From: Paenibacillus thalictri | GTDB lineage: Bacteria > Bacillota > Bacilli > Paenibacillales > NBRC-103111 | Length of the DNA: 64,000 bases | Direction: 5' to 3' | Assembly (NCBI RefSeq): GCF_004307995.1 | Contig: NZ_SIRE01000004.1 | Span: 124,001 to 188,000, forward strand | Shown here: piece by piece, positions 8,538 through 16,694 of the stretch | How the letters are laid out: every line of letters starts with the position of its first letter | How positions within the stretch are numbered: the stretch's first letter is position 1 | Notes under the pieces: model-generated | The model's input: only the letters and a program-made list of their open reading frames with translations | Told to the model about the DNA's origin: nothing | The model's database searches: none | Made by a program: the position numbers and the translations under genes

Positions 8538-9662
8538 ATGACAGACAACATCCGGTTGTCCTTATGCATGATCGTCAAAGATGAAGCGAAGCGGATTGCG
8601 GACTGTCTGCAAAGCGCAAGACAGCTTGTCGATGAAATCGTCGTTGTCGATACCGGCTCAACGGACGATACACCGGCCATCTGCGAGTCGCTGGGAGCGC
8701 GGGTTCTCTCCTATCCGTGGCACGACAGCTTCTGCGATGCGCGCAATTTCGGACTGGCGCAAGCCGGCGGCGAATGGGCGATGTGGCTTGATGCCGATGA
8801 GCGATTGAATCCGGCAGAACACACTCTTATCCGGCAGGCATTGGACGACCCGATCTTTGATGTCATATCCCTCTCCATTATTAATTATTACGGGGACAAC
8901 CTTGAGCAGGTAAACGTCAATCATGCGCACATTATGCCGCAAGCGCGATTATTCCGTCTGGGGAGAGGCATCCGCTTCGCCGGCGATATTCACGAGACTG
9001 TGACGCTGCCGCCCGATTACGACACTTCACGTATTAAAAAGCTGGATGCCTCCGTTCATCACTACGGATATATGGAGCCCATCATCCGGGAAAAAGCAAA
9101 ACATGAGCGAAATACATCCCTGCTGCTGAAGCAGGTGGAACAACCCGACCACAATCCATGGTTCGATTATCATTTGGCGGCGGAATATTACCGAGTGAGC
9201 AGTTGGCAAACGGCATTGGATTATGTAAACCGTTCGATCCTCGGCTTTTTGCAAAACGGATCCTTGCCGCCTTCCCTGCTGTATAAGCTGAAGTATGACA
9301 CTTTGCTGCGCTGCGGAAGCATCCGCAGCGCCTGGCCCGGCATCCTGCGGGCGATTCAGCTTTATCCCGATTATGTGGATCTGCACTTTTATAAAGGCAT
9401 CATTCTGATGCACATGGACATGGCCGCCGAAGCGCTGGCCGTGTTTGAACATTGTCTGGAGCTCGGCGAACAGCCCACCAGCTACCTCAGGCTGAAGGGA
9501 CTGGGCAGCTTCTATGCCTTGCATTATATCGGCCGCTGCTTGGAACGGCTCGGACGGCAAGCAGAAGCGCAGCTGTATTATGCCAAATCGGGTCTCGAGC
9601 CGGAGGACATTTTTTCCGTAGTTGCAGCCGCAGCGGATATGCCGGATTCCTCTTCCGATTAG
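8538..9662 (+). CDS. Family 2 glycosyltransferase with C-terminal TPR region
   Basis: A 374-residue protein with the same plan as its divergent neighbour: GT2 domain (about 1-200; LCMIVKDEAKR, VDTGSTDDT, MWLDADER) then TPR-like helices. GGGGAGG lies 10 bases before the ATG. The two proteins are clearly paralogous in the first 100 residues but diverge after, which suggests different acceptors. Plausible substrates are surface proteins, S-layer or spore surface proteins, or a peptide; the window gives no decisive hint. The 121-bp gap to the minus-strand paralogue should hold both promoters. Confidence 0.87.
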   Translation: MTDNIRLSLCMIVKDEAKRIADCLQSARQLVDEIVVVDTGSTDDTPAICESLGARVLSYPWHDSFCDARNFGLAQAGGEWAMWLDADERLNPAEHTLIRQALDDPIFDVISLSIINYYGDNLEQVNVNHAHIMPQARLFRLGRGIRFAGDIHETVTLPPDYDTSRIKKLDASVHHYGYMEPIIREKAKHERNTSLLLKQVEQPDHNPWFDYHLAAEYYRVSSWQTALDYVNRSILGFLQNGSLPPSLLYKLKYDTLLRCGSIRSAWPGILRAIQLYPDYVDLHFYKGIILMHMDMAAEALAVFEHCLELGEQPTSYLRLKGLGSFYALHYIGRCLERLGRQAEAQLYYAKSGLEPEDIFSVVAAAADMPDSSSD

Positions 9663-9683
9663 TTCCTGTATCGCTAAGAAGGC

Positions 9684-9723
9684 CAAAGGCTCCCGCCTCC
9701 ATGAAGGAAAGCCGGAGCCTTTG
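9684..9723. terminator. Terminator-like hairpin between convergent genes
   Basis: CAAAGGCTCC (9684-9693) pairs with GGAGCCTTTG (9714-9723). T runs are short on both sides, so it may act bidirectionally for the glycosyltransferase and the Met/His-rich gene with modest efficiency. Confidence 0.6.
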
Positions 9724-9734
9724 CATGTGTCAAA

Positions 9735-10046
9735 TCAGATTTTATGTCCGTGTCCGCAGCGAAGAATAATGACGAGCAGAATATACAGCACAAGAATAAT
9801 GCCTGCAGAACCCCAGCCGCCATGATGCGGATGGCAATGATGATGGTGGTGTTTCGGTTTTTCATACAAATTGATTTGTTCGTAGCTGGCGGAAACGTTA
9901 ATCGGCATCGTAGTCGGATAAGTTGCAGCCGGCGACGTCATCATCGGGGCTTGCATGTTAGGATGCATATTGGGCTGCATATTGGGCTGCATGTTGGGCT
10001 GCACATTAGACATATAAGGCATTGCCATCGGTTGATACTTTTCCAT
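9735..10046 (-). CDS. Small Met/Asn/Pro-repeat, His-rich protein with YjcZ-like C-terminal membrane segment
   Basis: A 103-residue protein. The start at 10046 is set by GGAGGTG nine bases upstream; the longer frame to 10214 has no such signal. Residues near 15-35 hold tandem QPNM-type tetrapeptides (encoded by a 12-bp DNA repeat), then a spacer, a HHHHHCHPHH cluster, and a C-terminal hydrophobic segment GSAGIILVLYILLVIIL ending in a short basic tail. The tail strongly resembles YjcZ-family sporulation peptides, which consist of little more than a Gly-rich stretch and this segment. The His cluster may bind metal. A role in spore coat or envelope is an inference from the tail alone. Confidence 0.75.
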   Translation of the reverse strand: MEKYQPMAMPYMSNVQPNMQPNMQPNMHPNMQAPMMTSPAATYPTTMPINVSASYEQINLYEKPKHHHHHCHPHHGGWGSAGIILVLYILLVIILRCGHGHKI

Positions 10047-10286
10047 AAAACGGGACACCTCCATTAATATTGACCCTGTCTGCTCAGGGTTCATGTGTTT
10101 ATTAACACACCAACAGTCTATGGAAATGCACCTATACCGACCACGGTAAACACCCATACGAATGAAAAAATGGACGTTTGCCCTCCGCTTGTCTGCGGCA
10201 TAAGCCGTAACCAAACGGAAAGGACGAGGCCTTTGTCATGGACAAGCGGCGGGCGAGCTGCGCACTTGCACGGCATTCGTGCGTAT

Positions 10287-10315
10287 TTGACAAGCATGGA
10301 TTACGCGTGTAATAT
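10287..10315 (+). promoter_or_regulatory. Promoter of the BlaI-M56 operon
   Basis: TTGACA (10287-10292) and TAATAT (10310-10315) are spaced by 17 bp. The first BlaI-like operator lies in the spacer and touches the -10, which fits autorepression. Confidence 0.78.
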
Positions 10316-10338
10316 AACTAGTGTATTACATATGTAAT
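10300..10338 (+). promoter_or_regulatory. Two BlaI/MecI-type operators
   Basis: Operator 1 is ATTACGCGTGTAAT (10300-10313), operator 2 is ATTACATATGTAAT (10325-10338); the two centres are 25 bp apart. The second matches the core TATTACATATGTAA of the Bacillus licheniformis BlaI box as I recall it. One copy overlaps the -10 and the other lies at the start of the transcript. Confidence 0.85.
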
Positions 10339-10362
10339 CAATACAATAAAGGAGGCAGACCT

Positions 10363-10737
10363 GTGAGCCATATTCCCCAAATATCCGATGCGGAGTGGGA
10401 AGTCATGAAAGTGTTATGGTCCAAAACATCATGCACGGCAAACGAAGTCATTGAAGCTTTGGAACATCAAACCGATTGGAAGCCAAAAACCGTAAGAACG
10501 CTTCTGAACCGGTTGGTTCATAAGCAAGCCATTTCTTTTTCGCAGGAAAACAGGGTGTATACTTATTACCCGCTGGTGTCCGAAGACGAATGCGTGAAGT
10601 CCGAAACGGAGTCCTTTCTGAAGCGAATTTACGGTGGCGCCTTTAAACCGCTGCTCGTTAACTTTTTAAAAGAAGAACGGCTTTCGCCGGAAGAAATTAA
10701 AGAGTTAAAAAACATATTGGACGACAAATCGAAATGA
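10363..10737 (+). CDS. BlaI/MecI/CopY-family transcriptional repressor
   Basis: A 124-residue winged-helix repressor (ISDAEWEVMKVLW, WKPKTVRTLLNRLVHKQAI) with a C-terminal dimerisation helix region. The GTG start at 10363 follows AAAGGAGG by seven bases; the earlier ATG at 10321 lies inside operator 2 and has no ribosome binding site. Family members bind ATTAC/GTAAT palindromes and are cleaved when the partner M56 protease senses its signal. The partner lies 37 bp downstream, and the operators just upstream indicate autoregulation. It need not govern a beta-lactamase; none is seen in the window. Confidence 0.92.
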   Translation: MSHIPQISDAEWEVMKVLWSKTSCTANEVIEALEHQTDWKPKTVRTLLNRLVHKQAISFSQENRVYTYYPLVSEDECVKSETESFLKRIYGGAFKPLLVNFLKEERLSPEEIKELKNILDDKSK

Positions 10738-10774
10738 GCGCAGCCGAATCAACTGCGGAAATGAGAGGGCGATT

Positions 10775-12520
10775 ATGAACCGGTTAGCGGAGCTGCTTAT
10801 CAGCCTCTTCCATTGGGTCTGCTCGGTCTCGGTTATGGCGGCCGTTCTGGCGGTGTTGATTATCGTCATGCAGCGCATGTTAAGGCATCGGTTGAAACCG
10901 AGATGGCATTATCTGCTGTGGATCTTATTGATGTTTAAATTAATGCTGCCATGGGGGCCGGAGAGCGAACTCAGCATCTACAATTGGATCGGGTTTACGG
11001 AGCCGGCACATCCCGCTCACTCGGCTGTTTCGTTTCAGGCGGAACCACTTGCGGACGATGTCCCGCTCCCGGACACCACCCTCGGCTTCATTTACCGGCA
11101 CTTATTTGTCATATGGCTCGCCGGGGTATGTATATTGGGAAGCTACACCATTTGGGTCAATGGAAAGTTTGCTCGCACAATGAGGCAAGAAACGACGGCG
11201 ATCACCGATGCCAGTGTCATTCAACTGTTTGATCAGTGCAAAAAACGGATGGCGATTCACAGGCACATTGTACTTGCCGAATCCAGCTCGCTCACTACGC
11301 CAACTCTCTTCGGATGGCTGAAACCTAGATTAATTTTGCCTACTAAAGTTGTTAGTCTGCTGGACGACAATCAACTACAGCATGTATTCCTGCACGAGCT
11401 TGCGCACTGCAGGCGAAACGATATCGCCGTCAACTGGATGATGCACATATTGTTGATCGTTCATTGGTTTAATCCGGTGCTTTGGTACGCTTACCGGAGG
11501 ATGCGGGAGGACCAAGAGATCGCCAGCGACGCGCTTGCGCTCAGCTGCCTTTCTCCCGGCCAAAGCCGGGCATACGGACTTACGCTCATTACATTGCTGG
11601 AAAACCTCTCGTCCCCCATCCCAACTGCCGGCAGCGTGAATCTTACGGGAAACAAATCGCAACTGCAAAGGAGAATTCACATGATCAAACAGTTTAAAAC
11701 AAATTCGTATCGCTGGTCGTTTCTCGGTATGGCGGCAATCATTTTCATCAGCGGCTGCACGTTGACAAGCCCCAAATCCGATCAAACGGCCACGCAATAT
11801 GCAAGCGAAAAAACGTCCGAAGGTAAAACGGAAGAGTCCGCTTCCGCTGCCAAGGAACAAACAGCACTGACTGGCGATTCGGCAAAACAGACGGCTTCCG
11901 CCGATGGACAGCCGTCAAACCCGGGCGGTTCGGACAGTGCTTCGGTTTCCGCCGGCACGCAGCAAACGGCATCGTCTGACGCGCCAAAACCGGCCGCTCC
12001 CACGGAGACTCAGTCAGTCGCTTCTAGCGAATCGCCGCAACCGGTACCCGCTCAAGCCGCACCGCAGGCAGCTCCAGACAACGTGAAGAAGCCGCAGCTT
12101 GTTCCGCAGGATTCGAGCGTGAAGAAACCCGCTCCTGTTCCGCAGCAGCAAAATTCGGACAACGTGAAGGTATCGGCGCAACTGCATGCTGACGGGTCGC
12201 CGCAACCGGCGCCACCTGCTTCGGCACCGGCACCCGTACCGGCGCTGACTCCAGCGCCAGTGCCGGCAAACGATTCTTCCAAGCCTGCACAGTCCTCCAT
12301 CAAGCTGCAAGTTTCGGAAGGAACTTCAATCACCGAGTCTTCGACCCTAAGAGTGCAGCATGTGCCATCGGACAATTCTCAGTATGCAGCGCCTGCCGTT
12401 AAAGTACTGCCGGCGTCTTCCGAGCATGCTGCGAGTCAGGAACCCTCCACTTTGATCGTCCGCAAGCAAGGGGACGGATATGAGGTTACGCCCGTACTCG
12501 TCCCTTCGGCGGAACAATAA
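10775..12520 (+). CDS. M56 (BlaR1/MecR1-like) membrane metalloprotease with low-complexity tail
   Basis: A 581-residue protein. The first 330 residues are a BlaR1-type membrane protease: helices near 13-33, 43-60 and 108-128, zinc motif HELAH at 207-211, further ligand region DQEIASDA, then a hydrophobic segment ending ISGC near 328. BlaR1 would continue here with a penicillin-binding sensor of about 250 residues. Instead about 250 residues rich in Ala, Pro, Ser and Gln follow, with repeated VKKP-like units and no SxxK or KTG motif. The last 75 residues regain a more ordered look (IKLQVSEG, VRKQGDGYEV). It probably cleaves the upstream BlaI-type repressor in response to a signal that is not a beta-lactam. 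Confidence 0.88.
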   Translation: MNRLAELLISLFHWVCSVSVMAAVLAVLIIVMQRMLRHRLKPRWHYLLWILLMFKLMLPWGPESELSIYNWIGFTEPAHPAHSAVSFQAEPLADDVPLPDTTLGFIYRHLFVIWLAGVCILGSYTIWVNGKFARTMRQETTAITDASVIQLFDQCKKRMAIHRHIVLAESSSLTTPTLFGWLKPRLILPTKVVSLLDDNQLQHVFLHELAHCRRNDIAVNWMMHILLIVHWFNPVLWYAYRRMREDQEIASDALALSCLSPGQSRAYGLTLITLLENLSSPIPTAGSVNLTGNKSQLQRRIHMIKQFKTNSYRWSFLGMAAIIFISGCTLTSPKSDQTATQYASEKTSEGKTEESASAAKEQTALTGDSAKQTASADGQPSNPGGSDSASVSAGTQQTASSDAPKPAAPTETQSVASSESPQPVPAQAAPQAAPDNVKKPQLVPQDSSVKKPAPVPQQQNSDNVKVSAQLHADGSPQPAPPASAPAPVPALTPAPVPANDSSKPAQSSIKLQVSEGTSITESSTLRVQHVPSDNSQYAAPAVKVLPASSEHAASQEPSTLIVRKQGDGYEVTPVLVPSAEQ

Positions 12521-12525
12521 TGGGC

Positions 12526-12571
12526 AGGCGCCTCCAACCCCACTTGCATAGTGGTTTTGGAGGCGCCTTTG
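12526..12571. terminator. Bidirectional terminator between M56 gene and PhyH gene
   Basis: AGGCGCCTCCAA (12526-12537) pairs with TTGGAGGCGCCT (12557-12568) with an additional inner stem; short T runs follow on both strands. It sits between convergent genes. Confidence 0.82.
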
Positions 12572-12630
12572 CACATCATTTGGAAATAACACTCTCTAGC
12601 AGCTATTCTTTGTGTATAGCCCTTAACCTC

Positions 12631-13524
12631 TTACCAGTTCCAAGCGTCGAGGCCGAGCAGCTTTCTGCCCAGGGCAGTCAATTCAGGGTCCTCCGGCGTA
12701 TGGGTAAGCTCCCAACCGCGAGGATCTTTCGGAAACGGGTTAAATTTGTTGGACTGCTGGTGCATCGACGTTTTGTTCTTCAAGCTTTCGAACGCAAGTC
12801 TTCTCCGCTCCTCAAACATTTCTTCTTTCGCCGGGAACATCGTAATGTACTGCGCAAGACGGGGACGTTCGAACATATTTTCCCCGTTGCCGTGAGCAAC
12901 CAAGACGTCCCACAGCAGCAGATCCCCTGCTTCGCCGGGAATAACCTTCACTTCGTGCCCCGTATAATCCGGATTGATCGAATTGCGGTCCGCCGGCTGA
13001 TTTTTAATCCACTGCTCAAAATCCTTATAGATGCTCGGCACGCAGCGGAAACCGCCTTGATGGATATTTGTATCCTCCAAAAACAAGACGCCTTGCAAAG
13101 GACGCGGACGCGGCAGCGGGAACGTCAGGTTGGTTGTGTCCGTATCCCAGTGAATGAAGCTGGCGTTCAACTCGGGTTTGTCGTCCCGTTTCGGCGGCTT
13201 CATGTTCACCCGGTCCACTGTGACCCACAGCTTTTCCTCCTCCAGCAGCTCGGCAAACGCTTGATACAACCGTGGGAACTGGCGGTTATCCCAAAGCGAC
13301 GGGTGATGGATAAAAGGAATCATGCCCCGCTGCTGATCATGCCACAATTCGTCCATACCGGCCGGCGGCGTATACCAGCCTTCCCGGTTCTCCGGATCCT
13401 TGCCCATAAACTCCCAGATCGCTTTTACAGTACGCTCGCAGTTTTCTTTTGGCACCGCATTTTTAATCAAGATATATCCATTTTCTTTAAAAAATGCTTT
13501 CATTTCCTCTGTAATCACTGCCAT
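12631..13524 (-). CDS. Phytanoyl-CoA dioxygenase (PhyH) family Fe(II)/2-oxoglutarate oxygenase
   Basis: A 297-residue protein with the double-stranded beta-helix signatures of PhyH enzymes. The iron ligands are visible as HWD (His124, Asp126) and a distal His near 211 in LVAHGNG; the Arg in ERPRLAQY should bind 2-oxoglutarate. Such enzymes hydroxylate small molecules. It is the last gene of a minus-strand operon with an epimerase-like TIM barrel, a binding protein and two sugar permeases, and lies 37 bp after the second permease. The likely role is oxidation of an imported compound after uptake. The substrate is unknown; a sugar-linked or cyclitol-like compound is possible given the neighbours. 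Confidence 0.88.
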   Translation of the reverse strand: MAVITEEMKAFFKENGYILIKNAVPKENCERTVKAIWEFMGKDPENREGWYTPPAGMDELWHDQQRGMIPFIHHPSLWDNRQFPRLYQAFAELLEEEKLWVTVDRVNMKPPKRDDKPELNASFIHWDTDTTNLTFPLPRPRPLQGVLFLEDTNIHQGGFRCVPSIYKDFEQWIKNQPADRNSINPDYTGHEVKVIPGEAGDLLLWDVLVAHGNGENMFERPRLAQYITMFPAKEEMFEERRRLAFESLKNKTSMHQQSNKFNPFPKDPRGWELTHTPEDPELTALGRKLLGLDAWNW

Positions 13525-13561
13525 CTCTAATTTCCTCCCTGTATCCGAATAGGAATGGTGT

Positions 13562-14386
13562 TTACCCTTTTACCGCACCGCTTGTTGTACCGGTTGCGAT
13601 ATATTTCTGTACAAAAAATCCGATAATAATCATCGGCACCATCGTAATGGTGGCGGCGGCGCTGCTTTTGCCCCAATCGACGGAAATCGCGCCAACGAAG
13701 GTGGAGATGCCGACAGGCAGCGTATACGTATCCATGCTGGTCAGCTGCATCGAGAACAACAGCTCGTTCCAGGAATACTGCATGGCCAAAATAAACGCGG
13801 CAGCCATGCCCGGCAATACGATCGGAACGATGATTTTCCAAAAGGTCTGCATGGGAGAGCAGCCGTCAATTTTGGCCGCATCGCTCAGTTCATGAGGCAC
13901 ATCGCGAATAAATCCCATCATCAGCCAAATAATAAAAGGCAGATTCAAGGCGGCATGCGCGATCACCGGCCCGGCCAGCGTACCCAACAGACCCGATGCT
14001 CTAACCAAGGTGAAAAGCGGCAGCAGCATCGAGATCGCCGGCACCAGCTTTCCTAATAGAAAGCCGTTAGCAATTGCATTGGACCACCTTGAGTTGAAAC
14101 CAACCAAGCCGTAAGCCGCCAAGGTGCCAAAAATAATAGCGATCAGCGTAGAGACAATAGCGACAAAAGCGCTGTTGCTGAAATATGAAGAGAAATCGCC
14201 CTTAAGAAACGCATTGACATAATTGACAAGTGTAGGCGTAAAAAACACCTTTGGCGTGGTCGTAAAAATATCCATTTCCGTTTTAAACGAATTGGTGATC
14301 ACAAGCAGGATCGGGACAACGGTCCAGATGGTGAACAGACCTAACGCCAATGTTTTGAATCCGCGTCCGAGCCAGCGGTTCAGCAT
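13562..14386 (-). CDS. CUT1 carbohydrate ABC transporter permease (MalG-like)
   Basis: A 274-residue inner-membrane permease with six predicted helices. The EAA loop that contacts the ATPase reads ELSDAAKIDGCSPMQTFWKI around residue 165-190. It starts 14 bp after the stop of the MalF-like gene, in the same operon. It forms the translocation channel with that partner. No ATPase is encoded in the operon. Confidence 0.93.
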   Translation of the reverse strand: MLNRWLGRGFKTLALGLFTIWTVVPILLVITNSFKTEMDIFTTTPKVFFTPTLVNYVNAFLKGDFSSYFSNSAFVAIVSTLIAIIFGTLAAYGLVGFNSRWSNAIANGFLLGKLVPAISMLLPLFTLVRASGLLGTLAGPVIAHAALNLPFIIWLMMGFIRDVPHELSDAAKIDGCSPMQTFWKIIVPIVLPGMAAAFILAMQYSWNELLFSMQLTSMDTYTLPVGISTFVGAISVDWGKSSAAATITMVPMIIIGFFVQKYIATGTTSGAVKG

Positions 14387-14400
14387 GTATGATTCCTCCT

Positions 14401-15333
14401 TTACCCTGCCTTGCCGGAAGCGGAGTTTTTCATCAACGAGCCAAAAATCAGCAGCAGGCCAACCAGCGTAATAACCGACACGGCCATCGCGTAGCCCATC
14501 TCGTTGTTTTCAAAAGCTTGCTTGTAGGCGTAAATGCTAAGCGACGACGTCGAGTTGGCGGGGCCGCCGCCGGTCAGCGCAAAGATGATGTCGAACACGC
14601 GGAATGCGTCCGTGCCCCGGATCAGCGTAATGACAACAATGACCTTGGATAACATCGGCAGCGTAATTTTCGTCAGTGTCTGCAATGCTCCCGCTCCGTC
14701 AATCTTGGCCGCCTCATACAAGTCGTGCGGAATGGACGTTAGTCCGGCAGAGACGACAAGGATCAAGAAAGGAGTGGCGTGCCAGGCGTCGGCGAGCACG
14801 ATGCTGAATAACGCCGTGCTTGTTTTCTGCAGCCCGCCGAACGATTCCAGACCAAACCACGACAATACGTAATAAACAAGTCCATACGTCGGATCATACA
14901 TATACCGCCAGATCAAACCTACGATGACGTGAGAAATCAGCAGCGGCATCGTAAATAAAGCTCTCATGACATTGGCCAGCTTGGCCGGAATTGTCGTCAG
15001 TAAGATGGCAATGCCAATCCCCAGCAACAATTCCAGGAATAACGCCAAACCCATAAACAAAAACGTATTCCACAAAGAGCGCAATGCCGTAGCGTCTTTG
15101 AAAAACCGGATATAATTATCGAAAAAGACGAAAACTGCTTTGGATTCCTGTCCCAAACCGTATTGAAAGAAGCTCATGTACATTGCGTATACAAGAGGCA
15201 CAATCATCGCCACAAACACGATAACTGCCGCCGGCAGGACCAGAAATCCGGCCAGGAAACTGGCTTCATTTTTTTTCATCAAGCGGCGTTGCTGATGGTT
15301 CATCACTGCGGTTCCGCCTTGGGGTTTTTCCAC
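14401..15333 (-). CDS. CUT1 carbohydrate ABC transporter permease (MalF-like)
   Basis: A 310-residue permease. The GTG at 15333 is chosen because GGGGGAG lies five bases before it; the ATG at 15354 has no ribosome binding site and would place that motif inside the coding region. Six helices are expected after a short polar N-terminus, and the EAA loop reads LYEAAKIDGAGALQTLTKI. It pairs with the MalG-like permease downstream and the lipoprotein upstream. Confidence 0.92.
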   Translation of the reverse strand: MEKPQGGTAVMNHQQRRLMKKNEASFLAGFLVLPAAVIVFVAMIVPLVYAMYMSFFQYGLGQESKAVFVFFDNYIRFFKDATALRSLWNTFLFMGLALFLELLLGIGIAILLTTIPAKLANVMRALFTMPLLISHVIVGLIWRYMYDPTYGLVYYVLSWFGLESFGGLQKTSTALFSIVLADAWHATPFLILVVSAGLTSIPHDLYEAAKIDGAGALQTLTKITLPMLSKVIVVITLIRGTDAFRVFDIIFALTGGGPANSTSSLSIYAYKQAFENNEMGYAMAVSVITLVGLLLIFGSLMKNSASGKAG

Positions 15334-15356
15334 TTTTACTCCCCCGTATGTCATTT

Positions 15357-16694
15357 TTAGAATTGTGAAGCCAGATCTTGCTGTACTCTCTCCAAAATTT
15401 CCTTAGGATCGGCGCCCGAAGTAATGATGCTCGACATACCGTTGCCCAGCGCTTCGACCAGCTTCGGCGCATTCGGCTGAAGCGGCGATGTGATGCCGTC
15501 TTTTAAAGCCGCTCCGACGGCCGGCAGCCAAGGCGCTTTCGACACAAGCTCCTGATCGTTAAACAGAGACTGGCGCAAGCTGATGTGGCTGGCGTTTTTG
15601 AGGCTCATCTTTTTCTCCGTTTCCTTGCTGGTCAGCCATGCCGCCAACTGGAACGCTTCTTTAGGATGTTTGCTGTCCTGCGGTAAACACCAGCTCCATA
15701 CGTTAATTAAGCCGGCCGGGCTTTTCTTATATGGCAGCGGCGCGTACCCCAGCTTGCCGGCAACCTTCGACTTGGTTGGATCCTCCAGCTGCGAGAACAA
15801 TCCCGACTGTGTAATGCCCAGCGGTATTTGCCCGAACTGCAAAGCTTTTGTAACTTCATCCCACCACCAGGTTGTGCTGCCCTTCATCGAATACGAAGCA
15901 AGCGTTTTCCAGAACTGCATCGTTTCGATGTTGGCCGGCGTCGCCAAATCGAGCTTGCCGGATGCATTGAAATAGTCCGATCCGTTGGTGCGTTTAAGAA
16001 TCGTAAAGATGCTGACGCTGGCGCTGCCCTGCTTGCCGGGAATGCCGATGCCCGTTCCTTTGTCAAAAAACTGCTTCGCTACCTTCAGCGTATCGTCCCA
16101 CGTTTGCGGCGGCTGCAATCCTTCCGCTTGCAGCATCTCCTTGTTGTAGACAAGCAGCGGCATTTGCTCGAAGTTCGGCAAACCGTATAACTTATTGTCT
16201 ACAGTAAACGCTTTAATCGCGCTTGGATTCAAATCGGCCGCGTCGTATTTGCTGCCGGCTTCTTTCACCAGATCGTCCAGCGGGGTCAGAAATCCCGATT
16301 TGACGTATTCCCCAATCCACGATTCCTGGGCCCAGATCAAGTCGTATTGCCCCGTTTTGCCCGACATATTCAGCGTTTGCTTAGGCTTCAATTGACCGAA
16401 ATCGATCGCATCCATCTTCACCTTGATGCCGGTTTCCTTCTCGAATTCCTTCAGCAGCTCGGCCTGGTCGTCAGCGTGCGGCCCCGCCCATCTGGAGATC
16501 GTCAGCGTCACATCGCTTTTTGGCGCTTCCGCCGGTTTGGCAGCTTCCTTCGGCGCTTCCTTGGCGGCGCTTGGCGCAGCCGCTCCGCCGTTTGCCCCGG
16601 ATGCCGCCGGTTTGCTATCCCCGCCGCCGGCGCAGCCCGACAGCAGCAGCAAGGCGGAAAGGGAGCCCACAATCATTTGCTTTGTTTTCTTCAT
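15357..16694 (-). CDS. Sugar ABC transporter substrate-binding lipoprotein
   Basis: A 445-residue binding protein with signal peptide and lipobox LLSGC (Cys near 21), then an Ala/Pro/Lys linker and a type-1 extracellular solute-binding fold (SRWAGPHADDQAELL, DLIWAQESW). Its start overlaps the stop of the epimerase-like gene by ATGA. Anchored on the outer face of the membrane, it should deliver the substrate to the two downstream permeases. The substrate is unknown. Confidence 0.93.
   Translation of the reverse strand: MKKTKQMIVGSLSALLLLSGCAGGGDSKPAASGANGGAAAPSAAKEAPKEAAKPAEAPKSDVTLTISRWAGPHADDQAELLKEFEKETGIKVKMDAIDFGQLKPKQTLNMSGKTGQYDLIWAQESWIGEYVKSGFLTPLDDLVKEAGSKYDAADLNPSAIKAFTVDNKLYGLPNFEQMPLLVYNKEMLQAEGLQPPQTWDDTLKVAKQFFDKGTGIGIPGKQGSASVSIFTILKRTNGSDYFNASGKLDLATPANIETMQFWKTLASYSMKGSTTWWWDEVTKALQFGQIPLGITQSGLFSQLEDPTKSKVAGKLGYAPLPYKKSPAGLINVWSWCLPQDSKHPKEAFQLAAWLTSKETEKKMSLKNASHISLRQSLFNDQELVSKAPWLPAVGAALKDGITSPLQPNAPKLVEALGNGMSSIITSGADPKEILERVQQDLASQF

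Larger units (their letters stand above)
10047..10362. promoter_or_regulatory. Divergent intergenic region carrying the blaI-type promoter
   Basis: Apart from the promoter and operators listed separately (10287-10338) and the ribosome binding sites at the two ends, I see no gene in this gap. Confidence 0.6.

Noticed and set aside
9955..10010. 12-bp direct repeats as a non-coding repeat locus
   Set aside because: They are in frame and encode the QPNM-type peptide repeats of the small membrane protein.
12024..12375. Several overlapping antisense frames opposite the low-complexity tail of the M56 protease
   Set aside because: Repetitive, GC-rich third positions keep all frames open; compositions are nonsensical and no start signals are present.
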